NCBI RefSeq assembly: GCF_916619195.1
Contig: NZ_CAKAKL010000002.1
Location: 1,490,001 to 1,554,000 of the forward strand
Reading direction: 5' to 3'
From: Inquilinus sp. Marseille-Q2685
GTDB taxonomy: Bacteria; Pseudomonadota; Alphaproteobacteria; DSM-16000; Inquilinaceae
Length of the DNA: 64,000 nucleotides
Shown here: in pieces, positions 1 through 8,448 of the stretch
Numbering within the stretch: position 1 is the stretch's first letter
Layout: the number at the start of each line of letters is the position of its first letter
The notes under the pieces: generated by a model
Told to the model about the DNA's origin: nothing
Databases searched by the model: none
The model's input: only the letters and a program-made list of their open reading frames with translations
Made by a program: the position numbers and the translations under genes

Positions 1-233
1 CCGCTCAGCACATCCCGGGCGTGGCGCAGCAGGATCTCGCCGGCCGCGGTCAGCTTGACCCGCCGTGTCGTGCGGTCGAACAGGCGCACGCCCAGCCGCT
101 CCTCCAGCTGCCGGATCTGCTGGCTGAGCGGCGCCTGGGCCATGCCGAGGCGGTCGGCGGCGCGGCCGAAATGCAGCTCCTCCGCCAGGCAGGCGAAGTA
201 GCTCAGATGACGCAGCTCGATGCCTCTATTCAT
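1..233 (-). CDS. LysR-family transcriptional regulator, N-terminal part (cut by window edge)
   Basis: Reading leftward from the ATG at 233, the product begins MNRGIELRHLSYFACLAEEL and continues with a winged helix-turn-helix typical of LysR regulators: the 'HFGRAADRLGMAQAPLSQQI' recognition region, then 'LEERLGVRLFDRTTRRVKLT'. Only about 77 residues are inside the window, so the effector-binding domain is not seen. The gene is divergent from the Dpp-type operon starting at 397. In this family that arrangement usually means the regulator controls the neighbouring operon from the shared intergenic region; this is inference here. The inducer is unknown. Confidence 0.93.
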   Translation of the reverse strand, partial: MNRGIELRHLSYFACLAEELHFGRAADRLGMAQAPLSQQIRQLEERLGVRLFDRTTRRVKLTAAGEILLRHARDVLS

Positions 234-270
234 ATCTCTGACATATAAATCCCCCTGTAATTTTATGATA

Positions 271-284
271 GATCCCATGGGATC
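271..284. promoter_or_regulatory. 14-base perfect palindrome in the LysR/Dpp divergent promoter region
   Basis: GATCCCATGGGATC is a perfect inverted repeat midway between the LysR start (233) and the permease start (397), beside an A+T-rich stretch at about 236-270. LysR sites are classically T-N11-A, and this palindrome is only loosely of that form, so it may be the operator of LysR or of another regulator. Confidence 0.35.
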
Positions 285-396
285 GCTGTGGTTCGCTACC
301 GCCCTCGACGCCCCGGATCGGACCCTTTCTTGCCGATCGCGGGCGCCCTCCCGAGACAGGCCCTGCCCGCCCCGACGACGGAGAGAAGGCTGCTGC

Positions 397-1317
397 ATGG
401 TGCGCTTCTGGTCGGTGAAAGCCGCGCGGACCCTCTTGACGCTCTGGTTCGTCGTGACCTTCGCCTTCATCGTGCTGCGGGTCTCGGGCGACCCGGTGCA
501 GTCGCTGCTGGGGCCGGACGCCACCAATGAGGAGATCGCGCAGTTCCGCGAGGCCTGGGGCCTCGACCGGCCGCTGCCCGAACAGTATCTGCGCTATGTC
601 GTGCAGATGGCGTCGGGCCAGTTCGGCACCTCCTACCGCGACGGAAGGCCGGTGACGGAGATCATCGCCGAGCGCGTGCCCTGGACCGTGCTGCTCGGCC
701 TCTCCGCCTATGCCGTCGCCATCCTGGTCGGGGTGCCGGCCGGCATCGTCGCGGCGCTGCGCCGCGGCTCCGCCCTCGACCGGCTGGTGATGGGCTTCGC
801 CGTGTTCGGCTTCGCCCTGCCGAACTTCTTTCTCGGCATCCTGCTGATCCTCCTGTTCTCCCTGACGCTGCAATGGCTGCCGAGCTCGGGCACCGGCTCG
901 ATCCTGCACCTGCTGATGCCGGCCGCGACGCTGGGCGTCTACACCGCCGGCACGCTGGCGCGCTTCACCCGTTCGGCGATGCTGGAGGTGCTGGCCAAGC
1001 CCTATATGCGCGCCGCGGCGGCGAAGGGCGCGCCGCCCCTGGTCCGGGTGCTGCGCCATGCCCTGCCCAACGCCGCCATCCCGATCGTCACCATCATCGG
1101 CCTCAATCTCGGCGCGCTGGTCGGCGGCGCGGTGGTGGTGGAGACGGTGTTCGCCTGGCCCGGCATCGGCCGCCTCCTGGTCACCGCCGTGACCTCGCGC
1201 GACCTTGCCGTGGTGCAGGCGCTGGTGCTGCTGGTCGCCGCCACCATGGTCGCGGCCAACCTCGCGGTCGACCTGCTGTACGGGCTGCTCGACCCCCGCA
1301 TCCGCACGGCGCGCTGA
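397..1317 (+). CDS. ABC transporter permease, DppB/OppB type
   Basis: 306 residues. Inner-membrane permease of a peptide/nickel-type importer. The N-terminal helix (about 7-30) is followed by the periplasmic loop typical of DppB ('GDPVQSLLGPDA', 'WGLDRPLPEQYLRY'), several hydrophobic segments, and the ATPase-contact EAA loop 'AAAKGAPPLVRVLRHALPN'. 'VETVFAWPGIGRL' is a DppB signature. I chose ATG 397 because GGAGAGAAGG lies just upstream; the open frame extends back to 220 but without DppB-like sequence. It is the first gene of an operon running to 9330. Confidence 0.93.
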   Translation: MVRFWSVKAARTLLTLWFVVTFAFIVLRVSGDPVQSLLGPDATNEEIAQFREAWGLDRPLPEQYLRYVVQMASGQFGTSYRDGRPVTEIIAERVPWTVLLGLSAYAVAILVGVPAGIVAALRRGSALDRLVMGFAVFGFALPNFFLGILLILLFSLTLQWLPSSGTGSILHLLMPAATLGVYTAGTLARFTRSAMLEVLAKPYMRAAAAKGAPPLVRVLRHALPNAAIPIVTIIGLNLGALVGGAVVVETVFAWPGIGRLLVTAVTSRDLAVVQALVLLVAATMVAANLAVDLLYGLLDPRIRTAR

Positions 1318-1327
1318 GGGGCGGGCG

Positions 1328-2164
1328 ATGCGGCGCTTCCCCTGGTTCCTCGCAGCGGCCTTCGCGATCCTGGCGGCGGCGCTGCTGGCCGCCCTGTTCG
1401 GCGGCTGGCTGACTCCGTACGGCGTGACCCAGCAGAACCTGCTGGCCCGGCTGAAGCCGCCGTCCTTCCTGGGCGGCGACCCGCGCTACCTGCTGGGCAC
1501 CGACCGGCTCGGCCGCGACATGGTGGCCCGGCTGGTCGGCGGGCTGCAGATGTCGCTGTCGGTCGCCGTCGCCGGCACGCTGATCGGGGCCGTCGTCGGC
1601 AGCGCCATCGGCTTCATCGCCGCGCATTTCCGCGGCTGGGTCGAGGAGTCGCTGATGATGCTGGTCGACTTCCAGGCGTCGCTGCCCTTTATCCTGATCG
1701 CCCTGACCCTCCTGGCCTTCTTCGGCAACAGCCTGACGCTGTTCGTCATCCTGATGGGGCTGCATGGCTGGGAATCCTCCGCCCGGCTGGCGCGCGGCGT
1801 GGTCCTGTCCGCCGCCAGCCAGCCCTATGCCAAGGCGGTGGTGGCGCTGGGCGCCCCGCCGATGCGGCTCTACCTGCGGCACATCCTGCCGAATGTGGCG
1901 AGCGCGCTGATCGTCCAGGTCACGCTGAACTTCCCGCAGATCATCCTGCTCGAGACCTCGCTGAGCTTCCTCGGCCTCGGCATCCAGCCGCCCCTGACCA
2001 GCCTGGGCCAGATCCTCGGCGACGGCCGCGAGTATCTCTCCAGCGCCTGGTGGATCGCGGTCTGGCCCGGCCTCGTGATCTTCGCCGTCACCCTGTCGAT
2101 GAGCATCGTCGGCGACTGGCTGCGCGACCGGCTGGACCCGATGCTGCGCCACCGCACCGCCTGA
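1328..2164 (+). CDS. ABC transporter permease, DppC/OppC type
   Basis: 278 residues. Partner permease of the gene ending 10 bases upstream. It has an N-terminal membrane anchor (about 6-26), the DppC signatures 'LLGTDRLGRDMVARLVGG' and 'LSFLGLGIQPP', and the EAA loop 'VALGAPPMRLYLRHILPN'. Start ATG 1328 follows GAGGGGCGGGCG. The open frame runs further upstream only as a shadow of the preceding gene. With the DppB-type protein it forms the membrane channel of the importer. Confidence 0.93.
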   Translation: MRRFPWFLAAAFAILAAALLAALFGGWLTPYGVTQQNLLARLKPPSFLGGDPRYLLGTDRLGRDMVARLVGGLQMSLSVAVAGTLIGAVVGSAIGFIAAHFRGWVEESLMMLVDFQASLPFILIALTLLAFFGNSLTLFVILMGLHGWESSARLARGVVLSAASQPYAKAVVALGAPPMRLYLRHILPNVASALIVQVTLNFPQIILLETSLSFLGLGIQPPLTSLGQILGDGREYLSSAWWIAVWPGLVIFAVTLSMSIVGDWLRDRLDPMLRHRTA

Positions 2165-2190
2165 AAACGAAACAAGCAACGGAGGCTTCG

Positions 2191-3768
2191 ATGTTCACAA
2201 GACGCGGTTTCGGCAAGCTGGCGCTCGGCGCGGGCGCCGTCTCGCTGGCCACGCCGCTGCGATACGGGCGGGCGGCGGACCGGCCGGTGCTGACCATCGC
2301 GGTCGACAACCTGTGGCAGATGATGTCGCCGATCAACGGCCTCAGCACCACCTCGAACCGGATCTTCCCGAACTTCTACGAAGCGCTGATCGAGCGCGAC
2401 TACCTCTCCGACCCCAACGGCCTCACGCTGCAGCCCAAGCTGGCGACGAAGTGGGACCGGAACGGCACGGTCTGGACTATCGAGCTGCGCCAGGGCGTGA
2501 AGTTCCATGACGGCACGGAGATGACGGCCGAGGACGTCGCCTTCACCCTCGGCGCCGACCGGCTGTGGGGGCCGAAGCCGTTCGAGCCGCGCGGCAAGAC
2601 CTTCACCGCCGGCTTCAAGCGGGTCGAGGCCACCGGCACCCATACGATCGAGATCGAGACCGCCACGCCCGACCCCAACGTCCCGGGCAAGCTGACCGGC
2701 AATATCGGCCTGGTGGTGCCGAAGAAATACTATCTCGAGGTCGGGGTCGACCGCTTCGGCCAGGCGCCGATCGGCACCGGCCCGTACAAGGTCACCACCT
2801 TCCGCTCCGGCGAGGTGATGGTGCTGGACGCCTTCGACGGTTATTGGGGCGACCCGCCGCCGGCGCGGCAGCTGGTGTGGAAGATCGTGCCGGAATTCGC
2901 GGCGCGCCTGGCCGGGCTGGTGTCGAAGGAGTTCGACTTCATCGTCAACATCCCGACCGACCAGGAACCGACGCTGCAGGGCTATTCCGACGTCAAGCTG
3001 ATACGGCGCCAGGTCGAGAACTACCCGGCGTTCGCCTTCAACACCCTGCCCGACCCGCCGGACAACCCGCTGGTCGACCCGAAGCTGCGCTACGCCATGG
3101 TCCAGGGCGTCAACATGGACGAGATCGTGGCCGCCCTGTTCGGCGACGCCACCTTCCACCCGGCGGTGCCGTTCAACTTCCCGGAATACGGCCGGTTCTA
3201 CGACCCGGAGCTGAAGCCGAAGCTGCCCTACGACCCGGAACGGGCCAAGGCCCTGGTCAAGGAGACCAGCTACGACGGCCAGAAGCTGCGCTGGCACATC
3301 ACCCGGCAGTTCTACCCGAACTACGAGGCCGCGGCCGAGATCATGGTCGAGCAGTGGCGCGAGATCGGGGTCAATGTCGAGGCCGTGGTGCTGGACAATT
3401 TCGAGCTGGTCTACCGCCGCCCCTACCATCTGATGAACATGTCGATGAGCTCGGATTTCATCCCGGGCGACCCGTACCAGCCGCTGTGGCTGGACTGGGG
3501 CCCGACCGCGACCCGGTCTACCGCCAGCTGGAAGTCCTGGACCCCGACCGAGAAGTTCGTCGAGCTGGGCCGCGCCTTCGAGAAGGAGACCGAGTTCGAG
3601 AAGCGCAAGGCGGCCTATCTGGCCCTGTCCGAGGAATGGCAGCGGGTGACGCCCGGCTTCTACCTGTGGAAGAGCGTCTACAACTGGGCCCATCGCGCCG
3701 ACATCGCGTGGACGCCGATCGGCGACAGCGACATGCGCATGTATGGCGGCTACCTGAAGCTGGGCTGA
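2191..3768 (+). CDS. Peptide-type ABC transporter substrate-binding protein (SBP_bac_5), Tat signal
   Basis: 525 residues. Periplasmic binding protein of the DppA/OppA class, matching family length. The N-terminus 'MFTRRGFGKLALGAGAVSLA' carries a twin-arginine-like motif and a hydrophobic stretch, so export by Tat is likely. 'KFHDGTEMTAEDVAFTLGADR' and 'GPYKVTTFRSGEVMVL' are typical of the family. GGAG ten bases before ATG 2191 supports the start. The ligand cannot be read from sequence. The enzymes downstream suggest gamma-glutamyl or other amide compounds (inference). Confidence 0.93.
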   Translation: MFTRRGFGKLALGAGAVSLATPLRYGRAADRPVLTIAVDNLWQMMSPINGLSTTSNRIFPNFYEALIERDYLSDPNGLTLQPKLATKWDRNGTVWTIELRQGVKFHDGTEMTAEDVAFTLGADRLWGPKPFEPRGKTFTAGFKRVEATGTHTIEIETATPDPNVPGKLTGNIGLVVPKKYYLEVGVDRFGQAPIGTGPYKVTTFRSGEVMVLDAFDGYWGDPPPARQLVWKIVPEFAARLAGLVSKEFDFIVNIPTDQEPTLQGYSDVKLIRRQVENYPAFAFNTLPDPPDNPLVDPKLRYAMVQGVNMDEIVAALFGDATFHPAVPFNFPEYGRFYDPELKPKLPYDPERAKALVKETSYDGQKLRWHITRQFYPNYEAAAEIMVEQWREIGVNVEAVVLDNFELVYRRPYHLMNMSMSSDFIPGDPYQPLWLDWGPTATRSTASWKSWTPTEKFVELGRAFEKETEFEKRKAAYLALSEEWQRVTPGFYLWKSVYNWAHRADIAWTPIGDSDMRMYGGYLKLG

Positions 3769-3772
3769 CCCG

Positions 3773-4585
3773 ATGCCGCCGCGCAAGCACGCCCTGAAGG
3801 ACATGACCTTCGTGGAGTTCCGCGAGCGTCTGGCCGAGCGCCCGGTCGTCCTGCTGCCCTTCGGCAGCCAGGAGGAGCAGGGCCCGCACGCCCCGATGGG
3901 CGACTACATGCTGACCGAGCGGCTGTCGCTGCTGGCGGCGGAGGCGGCGGACGCGATCGCCGCCCCCACCGTCCCCTTCGGCTATGCCGATTTCTTCCGC
4001 ACCGTGCCGGGCGGCATCCAGCTGCGCGCCGAGACCTTCTCGGCGGTGCTGGAAGACACGGTCACCGCCTTCCTCGACCATGGCGTCGAGCATCTGGTGG
4101 TGTTCAACGGCCACAGCTCGAACGCCCCCCTGATCGACCAGACGCTGCGCCGCCTGCGCCGCGAGCGCGGCGTGGCGGTGGCGGCGCTGAACATCTGGCG
4201 CCTGATCCCGCCGGAGCTGTGGCGGGAGCTGCACGGCGACGCCGCCGGCCGGGCCCGCGGCCATGGCGGCGACCCGCTGACCTCGGTCTATCTGCACCTG
4301 TTCCCGGAGATGATGCGGCCCGACCTGGTGCGCCCGGCGACGCCCTCCCGCGCCTTCGGCCTGCCGACCGACGGCGTTGCCGCGGTCAGCTTCGAGGGGC
4401 TGCCGGTGCAGGTCCCGCTCGACGTCACCGAGGTCAATCCGGACGGCATGCTGGGCGGCGACCCGGCCCTGGCCGACGCCGCGAAAGGCGCCCGGATCGT
4501 CGAGCACATCGTGGGATTCACCGCCCGCTTCGTCGCCCATTTCCGCCGCTGCGACCCGCGCCGGGTCGAGGCGGCGCCGGCATGA
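3773..4585 (+). CDS. Creatininase-family amidohydrolase with altered metal-site motif
   Basis: 270 residues, the usual length of creatininase-family proteins, which hydrolyse cyclic or linear amides using two metals. Visible motifs are 'LLPFGSQEEQGPHAPMGDY', 'FNGHSSNA' and 'RGHGGDPLTSV'. In classical members the first reads GS-x-EQHGPH and the last contains HAGE. Here the histidine after EQ appears as Gln and the Glu as Asp, so the substrate or metal set may differ. It starts 4 bases after the binding-protein stop, and its stop overlaps the next start (ATGA), so the operon is translationally coupled. Confidence 0.85.
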   Translation: MPPRKHALKDMTFVEFRERLAERPVVLLPFGSQEEQGPHAPMGDYMLTERLSLLAAEAADAIAAPTVPFGYADFFRTVPGGIQLRAETFSAVLEDTVTAFLDHGVEHLVVFNGHSSNAPLIDQTLRRLRRERGVAVAALNIWRLIPPELWRELHGDAAGRARGHGGDPLTSVYLHLFPEMMRPDLVRPATPSRAFGLPTDGVAAVSFEGLPVQVPLDVTEVNPDGMLGGDPALADAAKGARIVEHIVGFTARFVAHFRRCDPRRVEAAPA

Positions 4586-6222
4586 CGCCGCTTCTCGCCA
4601 TCGAGGATCTGCGCGTGCCGCTGCCGCCGGCGGCACAGCGACCGGATGCCGTCTCCGGCCTGTCGCTGACGCTCGGCCGCGGCGAGATCCTCTGCGTCGT
4701 CGGCGAATCCGGCTCCGGCAAGTCGATGACGGCCCTGGCGGTGATGGGGCTGCTGCCGGCCAACCTGCCGGAGCCGAGCGGCCGCGTGCTGTTCGAGGGC
4801 CGCGACCTGCTGGCGCTGGCCGAGCGCGAGCGGCGCGACCTCTCCGGCCGCCGCCTCGCCATGATCTTCCAGGAGCCGGGCGCCGCCCTGAACCCGATCT
4901 ACCGGGTCGGCGACCAGGTGGCCGAGACCTTCCGGCTGCACACGAAGCTCTCCGCCGCCGAGATCCGCGAGCGCGTGCTGGCGCTGTTCCGCGAGGTCCG
5001 CCTGCCCGACCCGGAGCAGCTGTACCACAGCTACCCGCACCAGCTGTCCGGCGGGCAGTGCCAGCGGGTGATGATCGCAACGGCGCTGGCGCTGGAGCCC
5101 GCCATCCTGATTGCCGACGAGCCGACCACCGCGCTCGACGTCACCACCCAGGCGCAGATCCTGCGGCTGATGCTGGACCTGCGGCAGCGTCACGGCACCG
5201 GCATCCTGTTCATCACCCACGACTTCGGCGTGGTCGCCGAGATCGCCGACCGAGTCGCGGTGATGCAGAACGGCCGGCTGGTCGAGGAAGGCCCGCGCGA
5301 CCGGGTGCTGCGCCGGCCGCAGGCGGACTACACCCGCGACCTGCTGGCCGCCGTGCCGGTGCTGGAGCCGCGGCGCGCCCGGCCCGGGCTGGGGCCGGTC
5401 GCCGTCTCGGCCAAGGGCATCGCCAAGACCTTCCGCAAGTCCGGCCTGTTCGGCGGCGGCCGCAGCGTCAGGGCGGTGGACGGGGTCGATGTCGAGATCC
5501 GCCGCGGCGAGACGCTGGGGCTGGTCGGCGAATCCGGCTCCGGCAAGTCCACCCTGGCGCAATGCGTGATCCGGCTGATCGAGCCCGAGCGCGGCGACAT
5601 CACCCTGCCGGGAGGATCGTTCTCCGCCCTCAGGGGCAAGGCGCTGCGGGCGGCGCGGCGGCGGGTGCAGATCGTGTTCCAGGACCCCTACAGCGCGCTC
5701 GACCCGCGGCAGAGCGTCGGCGCCGCGATCGCCGAAGGGCCGGTGATCCATGGCGTCGACCGGGCCGAGGCCCGCCAGCGCGCGCTGACGCTGCTGCAGG
5801 CCGTCGGCCTCGACGCCGAGGCGGCCGGCCGGTTCCCGCACGAATTCTCCGGCGGCCAGCGCCAGCGCATCTGCATCGCCCGGGCGCTGGCGATCGAGCC
5901 GGACCTGCTGATCGCCGACGAATCGGTCTCGGCGCTCGACGTCTCGGTCCAGGCCCAGATCCTGGACCTGCTGGCCGAGATGCAGCAGCGGCTGGGTTTC
6001 GCCATGCTGTTCATCACCCACGACCTGCGCGTGGCCAGCCGGATCTGCGACCGCATCGCGGTGATGCGCCAGGGCCGCATCGTCGAGGAGGGCGAACCCG
6101 CCGCCCTCTTCGGCGCCCCGCGCGAGGCCTACACCCGCGAGCTGCTGTCGGCCGTGCCCGGCCGCGACTGGGGCCGGGACGACGCCGGGCCGGAAGGAGC
6201 GAGGCTGCATGAGAAAGTATGA
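4582..6222 (+). CDS. Peptide-type ABC transporter ATP-binding protein, fused OppD-OppF (two ATPase domains)
   Basis: 546 residues carrying both ATPase domains in one chain. Domain 1 has Walker A GESGSGKS at about 41-48, signature LSGGQ(C)QR and Walker B '[12 protein letters not shown]'. Domain 2 has Walker A at about 316-323, signature FSGGQRQR and '[12 protein letters not shown]', where Ser replaces the usual Pro after DE. It powers the importer encoded at 397-3768. ATG 4582 overlaps the creatininase stop. The open frame extends back to 4219 only as a shadow. Confidence 0.94.
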   Translation: MTPLLAIEDLRVPLPPAAQRPDAVSGLSLTLGRGEILCVVGESGSGKSMTALAVMGLLPANLPEPSGRVLFEGRDLLALAERERRDLSGRRLAMIFQEPGAALNPIYRVGDQVAETFRLHTKLSAAEIRERVLALFREVRLPDPEQLYHSYPHQLSGGQCQRVMIATALALEPAILIADEPTTALDVTTQAQILRLMLDLRQRHGTGILFITHDFGVVAEIADRVAVMQNGRLVEEGPRDRVLRRPQADYTRDLLAAVPVLEPRRARPGLGPVAVSAKGIAKTFRKSGLFGGGRSVRAVDGVDVEIRRGETLGLVGESGSGKSTLAQCVIRLIEPERGDITLPGGSFSALRGKALRAARRRVQIVFQDPYSALDPRQSVGAAIAEGPVIHGVDRAEARQRALTLLQAVGLDAEAAGRFPHEFSGGQRQRICIARALAIEPDLLIADESVSALDVSVQAQILDLLAEMQQRLGFAMLFITHDLRVASRICDRIAVMRQGRIVEEGEPAALFGAPREAYTRELLSAVPGRDWGRDDAGPEGARLHEKV

Positions 6223-6892
6223 GATCGGCGCCGTGCCGCCGCAGATCGCCCCGGCGCTGGCCGAGAAGCTGGCCCGGGTCGAGATCGCCACGATCGGCCA
6301 TTTCCGCCATCGCGGCTTCGTCCACCGCAGCATCGCGCCGCTGCAGCCGGTGCGCGGCACGCTGGTCGGCACCGCCGTCACGGTGGCGATCCCGGGCACG
6401 GATTCGACCCTGCTGCACCACGCCGTCGGCCTGCTGCGGCCCGGCGACGTGCTGGTGATCGACCGGCTGGGCGACGACCGCCACGCCTGCCTCGGCGGCG
6501 GCGTGGCCCGGGCGGTGAAGCGGGCCGGCGCCGTGGCGGTCGTGCTCGACGGCCCCTGCACCGACCCGGAGGAGATCCGCGAGGCCGGGCTGCCGGCCTG
6601 GTGCCGCGGCGCCTCCGCCATCACCACCCGGCTGAACGATCTGGGCGGGGCGCTGAACCTGCCGGTCGCCTGCGGCAACGTCCCGGTGCTGCCGGGCGAC
6701 GCGATCCTGGCCGATGCCACCGGCGTGCTGGTCCTGCCGCCCGGCGAGGCCGAGGCCGCGGCGGACGAGGCGATCGCCCGCGAGGCGCGGATCGCCGAGC
6801 GGCAGGCCCGCGCCCGGGCCGGGCAGGCGCTGGGCGACATCTCCGGCGCAAGTCGCCTGGTCGCCGCCGACCAGGAGGCCCATCATGGCTGA
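6209..6892 (+). CDS. RraA-like protein (dimethylmenaquinone methyltransferase/HMG-aldolase fold)
   Basis: 227 residues. The region 'GDVLVIDRLGDDRHACLGGG' followed by 'AGAVAVVLDGPCTDPEEI' matches the RraA fold family, which includes 4-hydroxy-4-methyl-2-oxoglutarate aldolases and the RNase E inhibitor RraA. In catabolic operons these proteins are usually aldolases or decarboxylases of keto acids. The exact reaction here is unknown. GGAAGGAG precedes ATG 6209. It overlaps the ATPase gene by 14 bases and the next gene by 8, so it belongs to the same operon. Confidence 0.8.
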   Translation: MRKYEIGAVPPQIAPALAEKLARVEIATIGHFRHRGFVHRSIAPLQPVRGTLVGTAVTVAIPGTDSTLLHHAVGLLRPGDVLVIDRLGDDRHACLGGGVARAVKRAGAVAVVLDGPCTDPEEIREAGLPAWCRGASAITTRLNDLGGALNLPVACGNVPVLPGDAILADATGVLVLPPGEAEAAADEAIAREARIAERQARARAGQALGDISGASRLVAADQEAHHG

Positions 6893-8441
6893 TCCCCATT
6901 TCGCCACCGCCCGGGTCGAGCGCTGGCGCCTGAGCAAGCCGGCCGCCGCCGGGCCGCACGGCGTCGTCACCTCCCAGCACTATGCCGCGGCCGAGGCCGG
7001 CGCCGCGGTGCTGGAGGCCGGCGGCAACGCCGTCGACGCCGCGGTCACCGGCGCCCTCGTGCTGCAGACGGTCGAGCCCTGGATGAGCGGCCTCGGCGCC
7101 TGCGGCTATCTGATGGTGGCAGAGCCGGACGGCCGGGTCGAGGTGGTGGAGTTCACCGGCCGCGCGCCGCTGCGCTTCGACCCCGAGGCCTACCGGCCGG
7201 ATCCGGAGGGTTCCGTCACCTTCCTCGGCATGCCGGCCTCGGCCGGCCAGGCGAATGTCCGCGGCTATACCGCGGCGGTGGTCCCCGGCTGCGTCCGCGG
7301 CCTGGCCGAGGCGCTGCGGCGCTTCGGCACGATCGGCTTCGACCGCGCCCTGGCCCCGGCGATCGAACGGGCCCGCAAGGGCATGGCGGTCGACTGGCAC
7401 GCCACCCTGGCCATCGCCATGGCCGAATCCGATCTGCGGCGCGACGACGGCGCCCGCGCCGTGCTGATGCCCGGCGACACGGTGCCCGAGCCGGAGACGG
7501 TGCTGCCGCTGCCGGCGCTGGCCGCGACGCTGGAGCGGCTGGCCGAGGCCGGGCCGGAGGATTTCTACACCGGCCGTATCGCCGAGCGCCTGGCCGAGGA
7601 TTTGCGCCGCGGCGGCAGCTTCATCACCGCCGAGGACCTGGCCGCCTATCAGCCGAGCGTCTACCCGGCTTCCGCGGCCGGGATCGCCGGCCGGCAGGTC
7701 CATGTCGCCGGCGACAGCAGCGGCGGCCGCCGGCTGCACGACGCCCTCCGACACTTCGACGCGCGGCGCGGCGCCGGGCCGCTCGACCCCGGCTTCTACA
7801 CGGCGATGACCGCGGCGCTGCGCGACGCCTTCGCCGGCCATCGCGCTCGCCTGATCCCGGCGGAGCTGAGCACCACCTCCAGCACCACCCAGCTCAACGC
7901 CGCCGACCGCGACGGTCGCATGGTGGCGCTGACCTTCACCCTGCTGAACCGCTTCGGCGCCCGGGTGCTGTCGCCCGCGACCGGCGTGCTGCTGAACAAC
8001 GGCATGTCCTGGTTCGACCCCCGGCCCGGCCGGGCCAACAGCCTGCGGCCCGGCGCCTTCGGGCCGAACAACATGTGCCCGGTGGCGATCACCGATTCCG
8101 ACGGCCCCTTCGCCGTGCTCGGCGCCTCCGGCGGCAACCAGATCGTGCCGGCGCTGGCCCAGGTCTCGGCGATGCTGCTGCATGCCGGGATGGGCGTCGA
8201 GGCCGCGCTGAACGCGCCGCGCATCAATGCCGGCCCGGCCGTCGGGATCACCGTCGACATCGACCTGCCGGCGGATTGCGTCGCGGCGCTTGAGCCGCTG
8301 GGCCCGGTCCGCCCGGCCCAGCGTGCGGTCTATCCCCGCCCCTTCGCCTCGCCCTCGGCCATCGCCCGCGAGGGCGGCGGCTTCACCGGCATGGCCGACA
8401 CCACCTACCCCGCCTCCCAGGCCTCCGCCGCCACCCGCTGA
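6885..8441 (+). CDS. Gamma-glutamyltransferase family protein (Ntn hydrolase), no signal peptide
   Basis: 518 residues. GGTs cleave the gamma-glutamyl bond after self-processing at a Thr that becomes the nucleophile. The large-subunit start 'GVVTSQHYAAAEAGAAVLEA' and the small-subunit motif 'STTQLNAADRDG' are clear; the predicted nucleophile is Thr334. 'LLNNGMSWFDPRPG' and 'GASGGNQIVPAL' are family hallmarks. There is no N-terminal hydrophobic signal, unlike the periplasmic E. coli enzyme, so it probably acts in the cytoplasm on imported substrate (inference). Start ATG 6885 overlaps the RraA-like stop. Confidence 0.9.
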   Translation: MADPHFATARVERWRLSKPAAAGPHGVVTSQHYAAAEAGAAVLEAGGNAVDAAVTGALVLQTVEPWMSGLGACGYLMVAEPDGRVEVVEFTGRAPLRFDPEAYRPDPEGSVTFLGMPASAGQANVRGYTAAVVPGCVRGLAEALRRFGTIGFDRALAPAIERARKGMAVDWHATLAIAMAESDLRRDDGARAVLMPGDTVPEPETVLPLPALAATLERLAEAGPEDFYTGRIAERLAEDLRRGGSFITAEDLAAYQPSVYPASAAGIAGRQVHVAGDSSGGRRLHDALRHFDARRGAGPLDPGFYTAMTAALRDAFAGHRARLIPAELSTTSSTTQLNAADRDGRMVALTFTLLNRFGARVLSPATGVLLNNGMSWFDPRPGRANSLRPGAFGPNNMCPVAITDSDGPFAVLGASGGNQIVPALAQVSAMLLHAGMGVEAALNAPRINAGPAVGITVDIDLPADCVAALEPLGPVRPAQRAVYPRPFASPSAIAREGGGFTGMADTTYPASQASAATR

Positions 8442-8448
8442 TCGAGCG

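Noticed and set aside
220-396. Longer start for the first permease at 220
   Set aside because: The added 59 residues are Arg/Pro-rich and unlike DppB. GGAGAGAAGG precedes ATG 397, where the first membrane helix begins.
1870-3804. Long leftward open frame opposite the binding-protein gene
   Set aside because: Composition (His/Arg/Gln/Val-rich) is that of an antisense shadow in high-GC DNA. The plus strand has a full SBP_bac_5 protein.
4288-6840. 850-codon leftward open frame
   Set aside because: It lies entirely opposite the fused ATPase and RraA-like genes and has no domain; a shadow of high-GC coding sequence.
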